From Anniella stebbinsi (lineage: Eukaryota; Chordata; Lepidosauria; Squamata; Anniellidae), in assembly GCA_029215795.1 (NCBI GenBank), contig JARDYH010000004.1, positions 33,050,001 through 33,114,000 of the forward strand: 64,000 nucleotides of DNA, read 5' to 3'. Below are positions 21,187 through 32,510 of the stretch, one piece after another. The translations under genes and the position numbers were made by a program. Positions within the stretch are counted from its first letter, which is position 1. Every line of letters begins with the position of its first letter. A model generated the notes under the pieces. It ran no database searches. It worked only from the letters and a program-made list of their open reading frames with translations, and was not told where the DNA came from.

Positions 21187-21719
21187 AGAAGCGGCCTTAC
21201 CACCGCCTCTTTTAAACATGATGGAAAGCTGCCCCCCCTGAGAGATGCATTAATGATATGTTGTAGATGTGATCTAACTGCATCTCCTCCCTGGACGACC
21301 AGCCAAGAAGGACAGGGATCGAGAGGGCAAGTCATCCTCCTTACACGTCCAAGTACATTGTCCACATCCTCGGTACTCACCAACTGAAACTGATCAAGTG
21401 TAATCCTATTCGCGGAGTCGCTGGACACTCCACTGTCAGCCTCTGCTATAACAATGGCATCTAAGTCGGCTCTTATCCGAGAGATTTTATCTGAGAAATG
21501 ATCGTTAAAGGCATCACAGTGAACTACCGAAGGCTCTAAAATTGGATTCAGGGGAGAAGGTGCCTGGGTTAGACCCCTCACCACCCTGAACAGTTCTGCT
21601 GGACGTGAATTCGCAGACGCAATGCGTGCAGAGAAGAAAGCTTTCTTCGCTGCACGTATTGCCACCCCATAGGAACGAAGATGTTCTCTGTGTCGTGTCT
21701 CTATGTCGTGTGAGTACAA
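21153..21719 (-). pseudogene. L2 ORF2, region upstream of RT
   Basis: A minus-strand frame from 21719 reads REHLRSYGVAIRAAKKAFF, the connector between endonuclease and RT in L2 proteins. It reaches EAVVRPLLKK and then leaves the RT frame at a run of seven A (plus-strand T at 21180-21186). Six A in that run would join the two frames exactly. The upstream end is the truncation point. Confidence 0.85.
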
Positions 21720-22445
21720 GAAATAACTGAATCATAGGGGATAGGTAGTTGGCGATTGTTGCATTCTGTTTGGATGGGATGGACAAAGGACTGTACTTGT
21801 CAGTATTGGTAAAGTATAATTGCCTTCAAGAACTGTAGCATATCTACCCTGTTTGTGAAACTTCCTGAAAATTGCATACTCAGGCAAAACCATAAAAAGC
21901 TGTGTGCTCTGTCTGGAGTGAAATAACTCCATAACTGTACTTTGACTAGAAAAATGTGTTCTATAATAGCTGGGGATGGTAATGTTTGCTTAAATGTCAT
22001 CAACCTCTTCAATGAGGTACTAATCAATAGTTACAAAGCCTCCTGTAATCCTGGAGAAATATGTACAAAACACTTAATGGGCTGACAAATGATGCATCTT
22101 ATCATAATTTCTCAGAATAAACATTGCTAAATCTGATGCTTTTAAGATTTACAGCATGGTTGTCACATTTAGTAATTGTTCAAATTGTATGTGAAATGTA
22201 AGGCAATTCCCACCCACATTCCCAATTAAATACGTTCTGAGGAGGAGTAAGTACCAAAGGTTTTGTTGTAATTACTGGCTTGTGTTTGCTGAGTATCTAA
22301 TCCAGAATTTCCATCTGGTAAATTTGCCCCATAGATAATGTCACAGCCTTGTGAGAGCTGCTTATCTGTGAAGAGCTGTTTATCTCGTGCAGCTTGGAGA
22401 AATTGCCCAATGCCATGGAATTATCTAATACCACTACTCTGGGAG
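21720..22445. other. Intronic, repeat-poor AT-rich block
   Basis: No repeat or gene recognised. The stretch 22060-22210 looks like possible conserved noncoding DNA, with homeodomain-type TAAT and AATTA words. This is impression only. Confidence 0.3.
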
Positions 22446-22612
22446 AAGGTGTAGTTCAGTGGTCGAGTTTATTCCCAAATTCAATCCACCATTTAGCAGG
22501 GTGGTGGAAGATACTAGACAGCTATTGCCAGCCAGAGTAGACAGTACGTGGTTACATGGACCAATGGCCCCACTCCATATAAAGTAACTTCTTACATAAA
22601 AGGTACCATATC
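22446..22612 (+). mobile_element. Decayed tRNA-headed SINE
   Basis: It reads ggtgtagttcagtggtcgag with a weak B-box-like attcaatcc, then gccagagtagacagta and atggaccaatggcccc. The order and words match the better copies at 48548 and 50327, but it is heavily mutated. Confidence 0.45.
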
Positions 22613-22683
22613 CTTTGTCCCTAGTGGGTTTAGCCCTTGTTCCCCAACTCTTATGTGCTCTATTGTATAGAGGCTTGTCATTT

Positions 22684-22800
22684 GCACCTGAAATGATGGA
22701 ATGTTCTCCCCAGAGAGGCTCACCTGGTGCCTACTCTGTACTCTTCCCAATGCCAGGCAAATACTTTTTATTTTTCCAGAGTTGGGCAGGATTGGGCAAC
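22684..22800 (+). mobile_element. L2-type LINE tail fragment (family B)
   Basis: The strings tctccccagagaggctcacc and ttcccaatgccaggcaaata match the family B tail at 60850-60920. Short and decayed. Confidence 0.45.
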
Positions 22801-22859
22801 TGATGGAGGTTGGGAATTGTTTCTATGGAATCCACTGGGGTCGACACCCATGCCCACCT

Positions 22860-23190
22860 CAATTTTGCTTTAAAACAAGGCACGTAGGGAGCACACACTC
22901 TGTTGCAAAGTAAATCTCATTCCTGAGAAACTTCTGGGAGCATGATTCTACTGCCTGTCTCCTAGTGGGACCTCCGTGTGCTCCCGTAGTGGTTGCCGTA
23001 GCAAGTTGAAACGCTTGCTTCCAAAAGGGCAGAGATCAATGGAGCTCATTTGTGCTCGTTTGCAGCACATTTTGATGTTGCGCAAAGGGTGGGCCCTTTG
23101 AACACAATGGAACCATCACAAGGGAAATAGTTCTGTTGGGACTTATCCAGGGTGTGCATTCTCCATGTACTTTGTTTTAAAACAAAATTG
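22860..23190. mobile_element. Unclassified element with long terminal inverted repeats
   Basis: Left end: caattttgctttaaaacaag then gcacgtagggag. The right end read in reverse complement gives caattttgttttaaaacaaa then gtacatggagaa. The arms are about 36 bp and the whole is 331 bp. The ends do not match any family that I recognise, and no clear duplication is visible. Confidence 0.6.
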
Positions 23191-23260
23191 TTGCTTTTTT
23201 GCTGGTACGGCAAATTCAGCGGTGGGTTAGTGGAGGTTGCACAAAAGTATGGAGGGCCAC

Positions 23261-23304
<44 letters not shown>

Positions 23305-23350
23305 TTATAACCCGCTTCTCCCTATGGATCGAGGCGAGGAACAACAACAA
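23261..23350 (-). mobile_element. L2 3' terminal fragment with (ATA)n tail
   Basis: An (ATA)n run (23261-23304) is followed by ttataacccgcttctcccta and tggatcgaggcgaggaac, the same terminus as the L2 at 19653. Only the last roughly 50 bp of the LINE remain. Confidence 0.75.
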
Positions 23351-24538
23351 ACATGCTGTAGGGAACAGGTCCGTTCAGGACAAGTGAGTTTGTTCATCTT
23401 CAGATCGAACACTTCACGGTTGCACCAAAGTCTGTCAGCATCTCTGAGCATGAGCAAGCTTTTGCAGTGGTCCTTGGTGCTTTTGTCCACCCTCATCCTC
23501 CACTAGCTTGTGGCATACTTACAGCCCTACCTGCTCAAGCGGGTGGGAAGGAAAGGGTGGATGAAGGGACCCAGCAGTTGGGAGACACCATGCTACATAT
23601 CCTGATTCGGTGCTGGATTTCAAGATACAGGGGAATTTTTGGTTGCAACCTTGCAACACTAACTACAGGGAGGGAAACTATGTAGTTCCCCAGTCGCTGG
23701 TCTTCAACCATTAAGGATAGAGTATTGTATGAATAAATTACGTAAAACATTTTGGAAGGCTTACGATACTACCATAATACTTATGTTGTGCACCTGGCCT
23801 TTTTTAGAATATTTTGGCAAGCTGTACTTCTTCCCCTTTCCCCTCTTCTGTTCCCCATTTCAATAACAGTTCTGTTTTCCTTTGGACACCTTCACTTTTG
23901 CATGTGGGCTCTGCTTTGCCATTATGGGAAGGTCATACCCATTAAAACACAGTGGCACTCCTACTAATGAACAATACTCTGCATATAAACAATTACTTTC
24001 TCGTGAGTCAGAGCTCGGTAGTCTGGCCCCATTACTGCATCAGCTCCTGCTGCTGCTAGCAAGATCATATTTCCTTTATGGAAGAGAGAAAATTGTTATG
24101 TCTAATCTAAACTAAGCACATTGCATGTATCTTTTAATCAGGGCTTCTGTTTTTCTTTCTAATAGCAGATAAGTGCCTATAATCTTATTATGCAGTAATT
24201 CTGAAATGCCAGAAATGCCAAGAACCAGATCCTGGTGCATTAAATAATATCGAAGAGAGATTGCAATGACTTAATTGATATACAATGTAGCTGTTTGCTA
24301 TAAAATCTGCCAGTACTTATTTATTATCTGTCATTACATAGGGAAAACAGAAGTTAGATTGGATCACAGGTTTTTTTGTAGTCAAATCTTTCTAACCATG
24401 GAGGTGGAGAGGGAGAAACCTTAAGCCTTTTTGCCATCTCCTTCTACCCCCCTTGTAAAATTAGACTTGGTGAGCTATTGCTGAGCTCAATTCGTTGCCT
24501 TTTTTGTTGCACTGAATCTCACTGGATGGTTAGGTTGC
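23351..24538. other. Intronic sequence, no gene recognised
   Basis: No named repeat is seen. The part 24115-24340 is AT-rich with a smooth, repeat-free look and may be conserved noncoding sequence. Frames here have no domain. Confidence 0.3.
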
Positions 24539-24712
24539 AGTGGAGGCTGGTGGCTCAGATGTCAGTGGGGCGGTGAATCAGTTCCAGGTTTCAGTCACAA
24601 CCAGTCATAACTTTGAAGCACCTTGAATTGCTCCTTCAGAGTTCTGACTGGTTCTGATGGAAACCTGGAGTGGATTCACTGCCCCACTGACATAGGAATT
24701 ATGGCCTCCGCC
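24539..24712. mobile_element. Foldback MITE (CAGTGGAGGC ends)
   Basis: The left arm (gtcagtggggcggtgaatca, then ccaggtttcag) pairs with the right arm (gaaacctggagtggattcac, then tgccccactgaca). The outer ends ggaggctgg and gcctccgcc also pair. The whole is a foldback of about 174 bp. Confidence 0.65.
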
Positions 24713-24890
24713 GGTAGGCTGTACTTTTTTGGCTTGATAATTTAGAATGGTAAGGTTAGTAGTTAGTAAAGCAACTGAGCAGCTTAACCAACAATGGGAT
24801 TTTATAATGAATGGAGTTTAACTGCTATTCGCATGCAGGCCTGTTTGCATTTCAAGTTTCTGGGTGCCCTACCGTCTTCCTTTTAATGTT

Positions 24891-24994
24891 TCCTTGTTAT
24901 TAGTCTTGTAATGGTTTATTTTATCATTTGTTATTTATTATGTTTTAATGTTTCCTTGTTATTAGTCTTGTAATGGCTTATTTTATCATTTGTC
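24891..24994. repeat. 52-bp tandem duplication
   Basis: Two adjacent 52-bp copies begin at 24891 and 24943 (ttttaatgtttccttgttat). They differ at only two positions, so the duplication is recent. Confidence 0.85.
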
Positions 24995-25842
24995 ATTTAT
25001 TATGTTTTGGTATCTTATCAGTCCCTCTTGAATAAGGGAATAGAAAGTTCATGCTCTTAGAGTTTTTAATTGTTGCAGCCTGGGTGATGAGTTGCTTCAG
25101 TGATGTGGAAGTGGCCTGACGTTTGGCAACTTTTTTATGGCTGTGCCTGCTGTTACCTGGAATTGTTAGAAATGTGAGCAATTGAAGGCAGCAGAATTCA
25201 TTTGGGGAAATGTAGAGTGGAAAGGGGAGGCCATGGTCCAAGTAAACTCCTCAGTGTGGGAAGCAATATCTGAGAGGTGAACTAGAACCCAGAGGACAGG
25301 TGGCCAAGCTTGGAAATAAGGAAAACCTTTCATTTATCCTTGAGCATCTGTGCTAGTTGGGTCAGTTGGCTTAACAGGCAGAAATTCAAAGGCTGAGGCT
25401 ACCGAACCATGGCACACAGCAGTGCCTGTATAACTTTTGATGTTCCAGCACTTAACTTGCAATTGAACTTAGGGGTGCTGCCTCAGCTACCTGCCTCAAC
25501 TCCTCCTGGTTTGCTAAACACAATGGCTTAACACATTCTTGAGCTCCTGCTGACTGCAGCCTGCTTTTAAGATCTTTCACTCTGCATGATTCTGTTTCAG
25601 CTACTGAAGTTTGGGTTCTGAGTGGTTTGTTAACTACAGCAACAAGCCCCCTGCCAAGGGTAATTATGGAGATCCCCCCCCCCCCCAGCATGTGACTGGC
25701 ATGTGTGGGGAGTGGGAAATAAACCAATGTGACATATTTGCCTCTCCATGATTGTGCAAACCTGGTTATTTTGTAAGGTTGAGGTTTTGGGTGGATCAAA
25801 AACATCAACATTGGGGATGAATAAGCAAGTTTCCATCATTGG
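24995..25842. other. Intronic sequence, no gene recognised
   Basis: No repeat family recognised. A poly-C run lies at about 25674-25687. The open frames lack domains. Confidence 0.3.
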
Positions 25843-27450
25843 ATGTCTATTATAGATCAGTGCTTTGTCTTAAACCACCTAGGAGAGAGATATGCAGGCG
25901 CCCCTAAAAAGCACTTATATGCTGTTTTTGTAGATCTGACTTTATCCTTTGATATGATACATAAAGAAATGCTTTGGTATGAACTATGGAGTCTTGGTGA
26001 TCCTAATAAAAATTTGTATACAGGATTCACAGTGCAAGTAAGCGTAGGCAGGGAAAGCCAGTTGTCAGGGGAAAAAGCAGTCAACAAAAGGTGTAAGACA
26101 AGGCTGTTGCCTGGTTCAGTTTTTGTTATATATAAATATAGTTATATTATTGTCCAACTATTTGACAAATCCAACTTCCCAGTGTCTGTAGGTGCATGGA
26201 AATTAAACATATTTTCATATGCAGATGATATGCTTCTGCTATCTCTGACTCAAATTAGTAAGAGGAGATTGTTGAATATTTTTGGGGAAGTAAGCACCGA
26301 GGAACATTTCTACATGAATTAAGATTAAAGCAGTGACTTTTGGCAGTTGTTCTCCTAAATGCAAACGGCTACTGGAAGGCATGAATTCGAACAGACTAAT
26401 AAATGTAATTACTTGGAAGTCTGTTTCACTCAAAATGGAATAGTCATTGGTCAGCTAGTAAACTAAAAACTAAAAAAAATCTATGCATTCAGTTCTAAAA
26501 TCAAAAGTGGACATTTACTATTTTTTGCAACAAAGGTTATTCTTCAGATGACATACTGGGCTGAGAATTGGAGCATCTTACAGCCAAATATCCGGAGTTT
26601 ATACAGAATAAATTCATGCGGATTCTATTGACCTACCGTAAGGCACTTCTACTGCTTATATACAGGCAGAAGTTGGCCTAAATCTGATATTATGCTCTAT
26701 TTTAAGGACTTTTTTATTTTTTAAAAATTGAAATATTCAGCAAATGTACCAGGCAAACAATGCTTAGCAGAGCAGATAACTTAGTTCTCCAAAACATTTG
26801 GATAAACAGTTGTGAATTAATTTTGAGGAAATTTGGTTTTGAACTCGCTGTTCATATAGCTCTGCTTTTTCTAGCTGGGAAATCACTAAAGAGTGGTTAT
26901 AGGGATTAGTTGCTGAAGTGGATATTGAAGCAATTGGTGCATCTAATAGCTTTTTTGTTTTAAAAATTCAGTATTGGGAAGAAAATTGTTTGTCTGCGCT
27001 CCTTTCCTCTGCAATGCTTTTATAGCCTTGTATTTTCAGACAATGAAAACCATTTTTTGAATTGATATACATTAAAATCCCTAGAGAACAGTGCTTCTGT
27101 ATCAGTGGAAACCAGTTGGTTGAGGATGTCATACATTATATGTTATACTATAAGTTATATGAAATTCTTGGGGAAAATATTTGAAGAAAAGCTTAGAGTC
27201 GGTAGCTATTTATAGTGACATGGATAAAATGAAATATCTGTTGTCTAGAATGGTGAATATAGCCAAATTTGCTTTTAAAACTTCCCAACTTAGGCAAGCC
27301 TATGAGTCTAAGCTTTTGGCTTCAGGACTTTGCCTCCTGTGTATGATTTATAAATTGCAAATGTTTGATTTGCTTGGTTATAAATTTTTCTTTTGGCTAC
27401 AACCTGTAATTGGTTGCCTCATAAACTTTATTTGGATTTGCATACAGTAA
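25843..27450 (+). pseudogene. Non-LTR retrotransposon RT relic, clade not assigned
   Basis: The frame 25843-26322 shows an RT motif A region (YAVFVDLTLSFDMIHKEMLW) and motif C (YADDMLLLS at about 26218-26244). The motif B region is frame-damaged (NKRCKTRLLPG). Downstream broken frames show NYLEVCF-like thumb sequence (about 26408-26430) and, at 27181-27450, MKYLLSRMVNIAKFAFKTSQ, a tail seen in this LINE type. It is neither L1 (FADD) nor L2 (LDLSAAFD). The many stops indicate an old copy. Confidence 0.7.
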
Positions 27451-27576
27451 ATTAGCAAGAACAAAAAATCAGTAAATTTATATATGCAGGAGGCTAGTTT
27501 GCATATGGATATTACTGTATTATCAAACTCTTAAGTTGTTTGTGTGGATGCGCCAACGCAAACCATAGATAAAAGT

Positions 27577-27660
27577 TGTGTGTGTGTGTGAACTGCCCAG
27601 AGATCTTTGACTATGGGGTTGTATAGAAATGTAATAAATAATAATAATAATAATGAATAA
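27577..27660 (+). mobile_element. LINE 3' tail with short (GT)n
   Basis: A short (GT)n at about 27577-27589 precedes actgcccagagatctttgac, tggggttgtatagaaatg and an (ATA)n tail, the common L2-type terminus. Confidence 0.55.
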
Positions 27661-28037
27661 ATATAACAAATAAAATGAAGTATTTTCTCCGAAACAAGAC
27701 CATCAACTGGAGAAACTGTCACCAACCCCACCAAATGAGAGGCCTCTTGCCTCATGATGCATCAGTTTAAAGCCTGTAGTCCTAGAGACATCCAGCATTA
27801 AAGGACTGAGGTCCCTAGCTTAATTTTCTCTTTAATGGCACTGAGTCACATATAGATGGATATAGACTACCATCCATTTACACACACACCTGTGCATAAT
27901 GTGTAGTAAAATCATCCTTATCACTTGCAGGATGATGCAGATAATCAAATGATCTAGAGTGAGAGAGTTCTGGAAGTCATGCACTTTGCCAACTGAAATT
28001 TCTCTAGGTTTCACATAATCAAAGGGAATAACTAAAT
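27661..28037. other. Intronic sequence, nothing recognised
   Basis: No gene or repeat is supported here. Confidence 0.3.
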
Positions 28038-28346
28038 CAGGGGTGGCTAATATGTGGCCTGTGGGCCACATGCCCCTTCAACCCCTCAGTGTGACACCTA
28101 CCACATCATGAAATTTGAGGGGGGGAATTCTTAAAAAGTTGCAAAGAAAATGGCATCGTTAGCTGCTACGGAGTCCTAAAAGAGTCACAGTTAGCTTGCA
28201 CACAAGCTATTTTTGACTCTTTGGGCACTACATAGCAGCCCTGGACACCATTTTTGATTTACTTTCCCCTGATTTTGGCACCCATGGGAGATGGGGGTTC
28301 AGAGAGAAAATTTGGCCCCAAGAAATCCAGAAGCTGCCCAGCCCTA
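28038..28346. mobile_element. hAT (Charlie-like) non-autonomous element
   Basis: This 309-bp element starts caggggtggctaatatg and ends gctgcccagcccta; the ends are imperfect inverted repeats. It is flanked by an 8-bp duplication with one mismatch (aactaaat at 28030-28037 and gactaaat at 28347-28354). Terminus type and duplication length fit hAT. Confidence 0.8.
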
Positions 28347-28929
28347 GACTAAATTCACAGGATTCTCCCTGCAATATCATACTCTCAAATCCATGCCAAG
28401 GCAGAATGACAGTATATATAAATATTGGTTAGGACACGCAAAGCATGGTAATCTGTTCTGTACTGTTGTGTACTGTAGCTGTTGCCTCTTTGGGTGTGTG
28501 GAGAGCAGAGATAAGTAGTGTCTTGCATCCTGCTCACTACACAAGTGCCTCAGATGTTTCCTGAACTCACATGGAGAGCGTGTACCTTTGAAATTGTGCC
28601 CACTCTGGCCTTCAGATATTCAGTAGACATTGTGAACAAAGCTTGCTGTACAAAGATAGGACTCTCTGTACATGACTGGAGACCCTGCTTTTCTAGGGTT
28701 CCTAATCGTTTGAAGAGAACACTATATGTACAGAATCTATCCATACCTCCCCCGCTCCCGATATACACAAGTAACAGGCAGGGCCTATCAGATTACCCCC
28801 CCCCCCCAACAACACAGTACAAATGGAATCTTAATAAAAGTAGGGAAATGGAAATCTCAATGGAAATGGAAAGTGGAATCTTAATAAGTAGGGATGATAA
28901 ATGGTAATTGAAGTGATGGTTAATTTAAA
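28347..28929. other. Intronic sequence, nothing recognised
   Basis: It contains a poly-C run near 28796-28807 and a short local repeat of tggaatcttaataa (about 28826 and 28874). No gene. Confidence 0.35.
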
Positions 28930-29085
28930 AGGTTTGTATAACTTGTGTGGTCATGCTAAAGTTACATAAACTCCACAAAAACTCCAATACTTGCAAGATG
29001 TGTAATGTGAAAGATGCTGACCTGCATATTTGGCGGAACTGTGTCTATATAAGAGCATATTGCTAGGAAATGCTGAGATCCTATA
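28930..29085 (+). pseudogene. L1-like ORF2 C-terminal knuckle fragment
   Basis: One frame reads KMCNVKDADLHIWRNCVYI preceded by a cysteine, giving C-x2-C-x7-H-x4-C. That is the spacing of the L1 C-terminal cysteine motif. No other L1 domain is preserved next to it. Confidence 0.5.
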
Positions 29086-29109
29086 CAGGATTATGATTGT
29101 ATTTAAAAT

Positions 29110-29207
29110 TCTGTAGAACCAGAAATTGTATTTCTCTTTAATAGCCCTTTAATAGACTTGATGGCCTTATAAGCCCCTTCCAACTCTACTATTCTATGAT
29201 TCTGTGA
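29110..29207 (+). mobile_element. CR1 LINE 3' end
   Basis: It reads gacttgatggccttataagc and ccttccaactctactattct, and ends in atgattctgtg. The ATTCTATG-type terminal repeat is the hallmark of CR1 3' ends. Confidence 0.75.
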
Positions 29208-29486
29208 AAGCACAAGGCTGAAATAATGCCAGGACTTCTTGACCGCTGTTAAAACTGCACTGGCAGAACATACACATACCTTATGAATTGTTATAAAACA
29301 GCTGGGCATGTGATGGAGATGGACAAATTGACACACCTGGTTCAAATTGTGTGAAGAAATTGGATGTATGATTACCTTTTTGTGCTGTTTAGACTCTAAG
29401 ATTCTACTAATTTTAATATAAGGGATAAATGTTACTGAGTAATAAACTTGATTAAAGATGTCTTAATTAAACAGAATCACAGTTAT

Positions 29487-29575
29487 TCAAAATATAACAA
29501 CAAAGAATCTGCTGGCACCATGAAGACTCACACATTTATTGGAGCATAGACTTTCATGGGCCAAAACCAACCAAG
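29487..29575 (+). repeat. Unnamed dispersed repeat, copy 1
   Basis: The sequence aacaacaaagaatctgctgg with catgaagactcacacattta and gactttcatggg matches a second copy at 40193-40270. I do not know its class for certain. Confidence 0.6.
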
Positions 29576-29809
29576 TCAGTTCTGATGTAGTGGGCTTTGC
29601 CCTATGAATGCTTATGGCACAATATATTTCTTAGCCTATAGTATCCCACACAGTTGTTTTTACTCACTGGCATCTATACATCACTGAAGTACACAGTTGC
29701 ATGAATTGAGCTAAACCCTGAAATCCATGACTTGCACCCTTAGAGCCTCAGGTCATAGAAGTTAATACTGCACTCATATTCTTCCTTTCTGTATTTTTGC
29801 CTTCCTTCC

Positions 29810-29842
29810 TTCCTTCCTTCCTTCCTTCCTTCCTTCCTTCCT
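29810..29842. repeat. (CTTC)n microsatellite
   Basis: About eight uninterrupted tetranucleotide units. Confidence 0.9.
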
Positions 29843-30258
29843 TTTCCATGAGAACAAAGGACATTTTTTTTGTCTGAGCTTCTGGCAAATATGCCACATG
29901 CAAACCTTCTTGCCAAAGCTTCTGTCAGCTTAATAGATGATCCAAAAATTGATGATGTGCAAGCATGCTTCTAATTTCCCCCAAATATTTTGTAAATTGT
30001 TTATGTTGATGAAGTAACTATTGAAGCATTAACAATGTGTGTATGAAGACTTTGAGTGCATATATTGGACTTCAATAACAGCAGAAGGTTGTTGTTGTGA
30101 TTCCTCCCTGCCTACTATAGACTTGTACAGGTTGTGGATGTGCTCCTGTTGTAAGCATTTGCTTAATGTTTTGCAATATGTGAAATAAATATATGGTACT
30201 GTATTAGAATTCAAACAGAACAGAATTCAAAAGTGCATATTCTTGAATGTTATAGTAG

Positions 30259-30267
30259 CTCTCTCTC

Positions 30268-30299
<32 letters not shown>
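30259..30299. repeat. (CT)n microsatellite
   Basis: A CT repeat with one interruption (cgtt) near 30269-30272. Confidence 0.9.
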
Positions 30300-30303
<4 letters not shown>

Positions 30304-30590
30304 GTTTGAAAAGTCTAAGTCATGAAATTCATTGAGTGCTTCTAGCTACCATTCAGCGTCCATACATTTAACTGTAGCTTGTGTAGCAGTTGTGTTCACA
30401 TTGTTTGTTTTCAATGTGCCCATCTGTGATCTATAAAGTGGCCCTTGCACACAAGTGTGTCAGGATTTTGCCTGGTCTCCAGATGTTATTACAGAGGGCA
30501 TGTTACAATGTCTTTATCCATTCTTGTGCATGAGGTCTGTATACTCCCTATACTTTTCCACTGCCAGCCAAAGACGCTCGCAGGATCTAC

Positions 30591-30690
30591 ACTACTGCTT
30601 TGTAACGGTTTATAACAGTAATGACAACTGTTGGGGCCCAGGACACACTCCATATACCATTTTCAAACCACTTGGTGTAGACCTGACCCA
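30591..30690. mobile_element. Short inverted-repeat MITE (GCCAGATCTACACC family), copy 2
   Basis: Left end caggatctacactactgctt and right end cttggtgtagacctgaccca. These are the termini of the family at 7641 and 50601, in a decayed copy. Confidence 0.55.
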
Positions 30691-31399
30691 CAGTGTTCCA
30701 TCCCTGCCAGACGTTTGCTGGATTTTGCTAAATTTCTATGAATGAATTTTCTGCTGTATGATTTTTAACATTTTTTTATTGTGGTTTTATCACTTTTATC
30801 CCACTGAACTGTTTGCAAGGACTCAGTTCCCATTTATATTCTGTGCCATAATAATATGGGAACACGACTGAGCATTCAGAGAAACTGGAACATGGTAGAT
30901 ACCAACAAAGGGGTGGCAAGCTCACAAATAAGCAGGCAGGCTTTCTTTTCTGGCACGGAATTAACCCCAGAGGCTGCCACTGCCAGTTCCTGCGAATTTA
31001 GAAGTCAGCGAACAGCCTCTGAATAATTAGTTGTCCTTACATGAACTTGCTAAGTAAATAGATCATTGCATAAGAATGTTTGTATAACACAAATATATGT
31101 AAGTCTGTTTTTCTTTTCTGTATGGCATTGAAGTACCCATTCTTCAACAGTAGAGTTTATTATTAATATTGGAGAGTAAATGTTTTTAGCACAGCGGTTT
31201 GCCAGACCTTAGGCTCTAAGTGGAAACCTGAAACTTTTTTACATGAAATTGACCAAACTTGGCAATTACAGCTAACATGGCAGGTGAGCATCAATACTTT
31301 GAAGATGCCAATTCTAAAAAAACCTCTTTACCAATTCTCAAAGATATCCTGTGCCAAAAGAGACACACTCCTCATTAACACTTTCAACCACTGCAAACA
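30691..31399. other. Intronic sequence, nothing recognised
   Basis: This is AT-rich with no supported gene or repeat. Confidence 0.3.
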
Positions 31400-31620
31400 T
31401 TTATTTTATTTATTTTATTTATTTATTACATAAATAAATAAATTTATGTAATAAATAGCCGAAGCTCTCTGGGCGGTTTACATAGGATTAAAAACAATTA
31501 AAAACAATATACAAAAATTAAAACAGCAAAAACATACAACATACACACAATCTGTACATTTAAAAACCACTTCAACACTTCAAAAAACTACAAAAACAAA
31601 AACAAAAATCCTTCCTGTTC
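31400..31620 (-). mobile_element. LINE/SINE 3' tail, minus strand
   Basis: A (TTTA)n/(TAAA)n block (31402-31444, itself near-palindromic) is followed by ccgaagctctctgggcggtt and acataggattaaaaacaatt. This is the reverse complement of the L2-type terminus seen at 58980-59060. Confidence 0.65.
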
Positions 31621-32160
31621 CAAAAGTCCTTCTGGTTCTTTGCCATTGCAACAAATGTGTTTATCCATTTGAGAGTGACTTAAAGTTTGTCCGCCGTGAC
31701 ATCTGTGTCTAGACAACTCTGGCTATATATTGTTGTGATATTCTCCCATTCTCTATGATTTGTGTTTATTCCAAGAAAAACAAAATGGTGTCACAGCAGA
31801 TCAAATGGCTGCAAATGGGTATAAAAGGTGAATATTCACAATATTTTGGATGCCAGTATATATTTTGTCCCTGCACCCCAGCACTACTTCTGTCCTCAAA
31901 TACCAAATGAGCAAACGTTTAGAACAGCCCGTGAGACAACTAGCAAAAGACCTGAACTTTGCTGCATTTAGTTGTAATCCTCTGTATCTCTGAGGATTAC
32001 ACCCTCTAGTGGATATGATTATGGGACTCAACAAATGGGAAACAGATGTTGGCACCTTGCAGAGGTGGTTGCACTATAGACTGCTATTGGTACCGTATAA
32101 CTTGCTCAATTGTAGAGATGGAAACAGGTTCATTGTGTTATCATATCAGCTAATCTAAAC

Positions 32161-32510
32161 CAGGCATGGGCAGAAGATACATCAAGATCTATTGATAAAT
32201 TCTTGATGATTTGCAATAGATCACCACAAAGATTTCCAATTACCACTGGTTTAAGAATAGTGATAACAGAAAGCCTTCCCCCATCCCAACCCCTATATTA
32301 AGTAAGAAAGCTTTGCGGAAAATGGGAACAGATTTGTTCTGGGACTGAAAATAGTTCCTGGGCTGAGCATGTACCCAGAGGCACCTTGTCCCACAATCCT
32401 ATGTTTGCCTTCTTGAGTTGCAATATTGCAACTGGGCCCTGGTTGATAGACCTCAGGTATATACAGAAAGACACAGTTGATTGCACAAACCTTAAGTCTG
32501 CCCACTCCTG
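32161..32510. mobile_element. hAT non-autonomous element with perfect 8-bp TSD
   Basis: This 350-bp element starts caggcatgggcagaag and ends gtctgcccactcctg, which are imperfect inverted repeats. The flanks are perfect 8-bp duplications, atctaaac, at 32153-32160 and 32511-32518. No transposase remains. Confidence 0.88.

Larger units (their letters stand above)
19653..21719 (-). mobile_element. L2-clade LINE, 5'-truncated, with long RT frame
   Basis: This is a minus-strand LINE whose 3' end is a (TTA)n-type repeat (19658-19699) followed inward by the ttataacccgcctctccct terminus. It carries two abutting open frames that differ by one base in a homopolymer run (see the CDS entries). The endonuclease part is missing, so the copy is 5'-truncated at about 21719. 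Related terminal pieces occur at 23261 and 47048. Confidence 0.88.

Noticed and set aside
26239..26433. Minus-strand frame opposite the RT relic
   Set aside because: It is antisense to the YADD region of the plus-strand LINE and has no recognisable motif.
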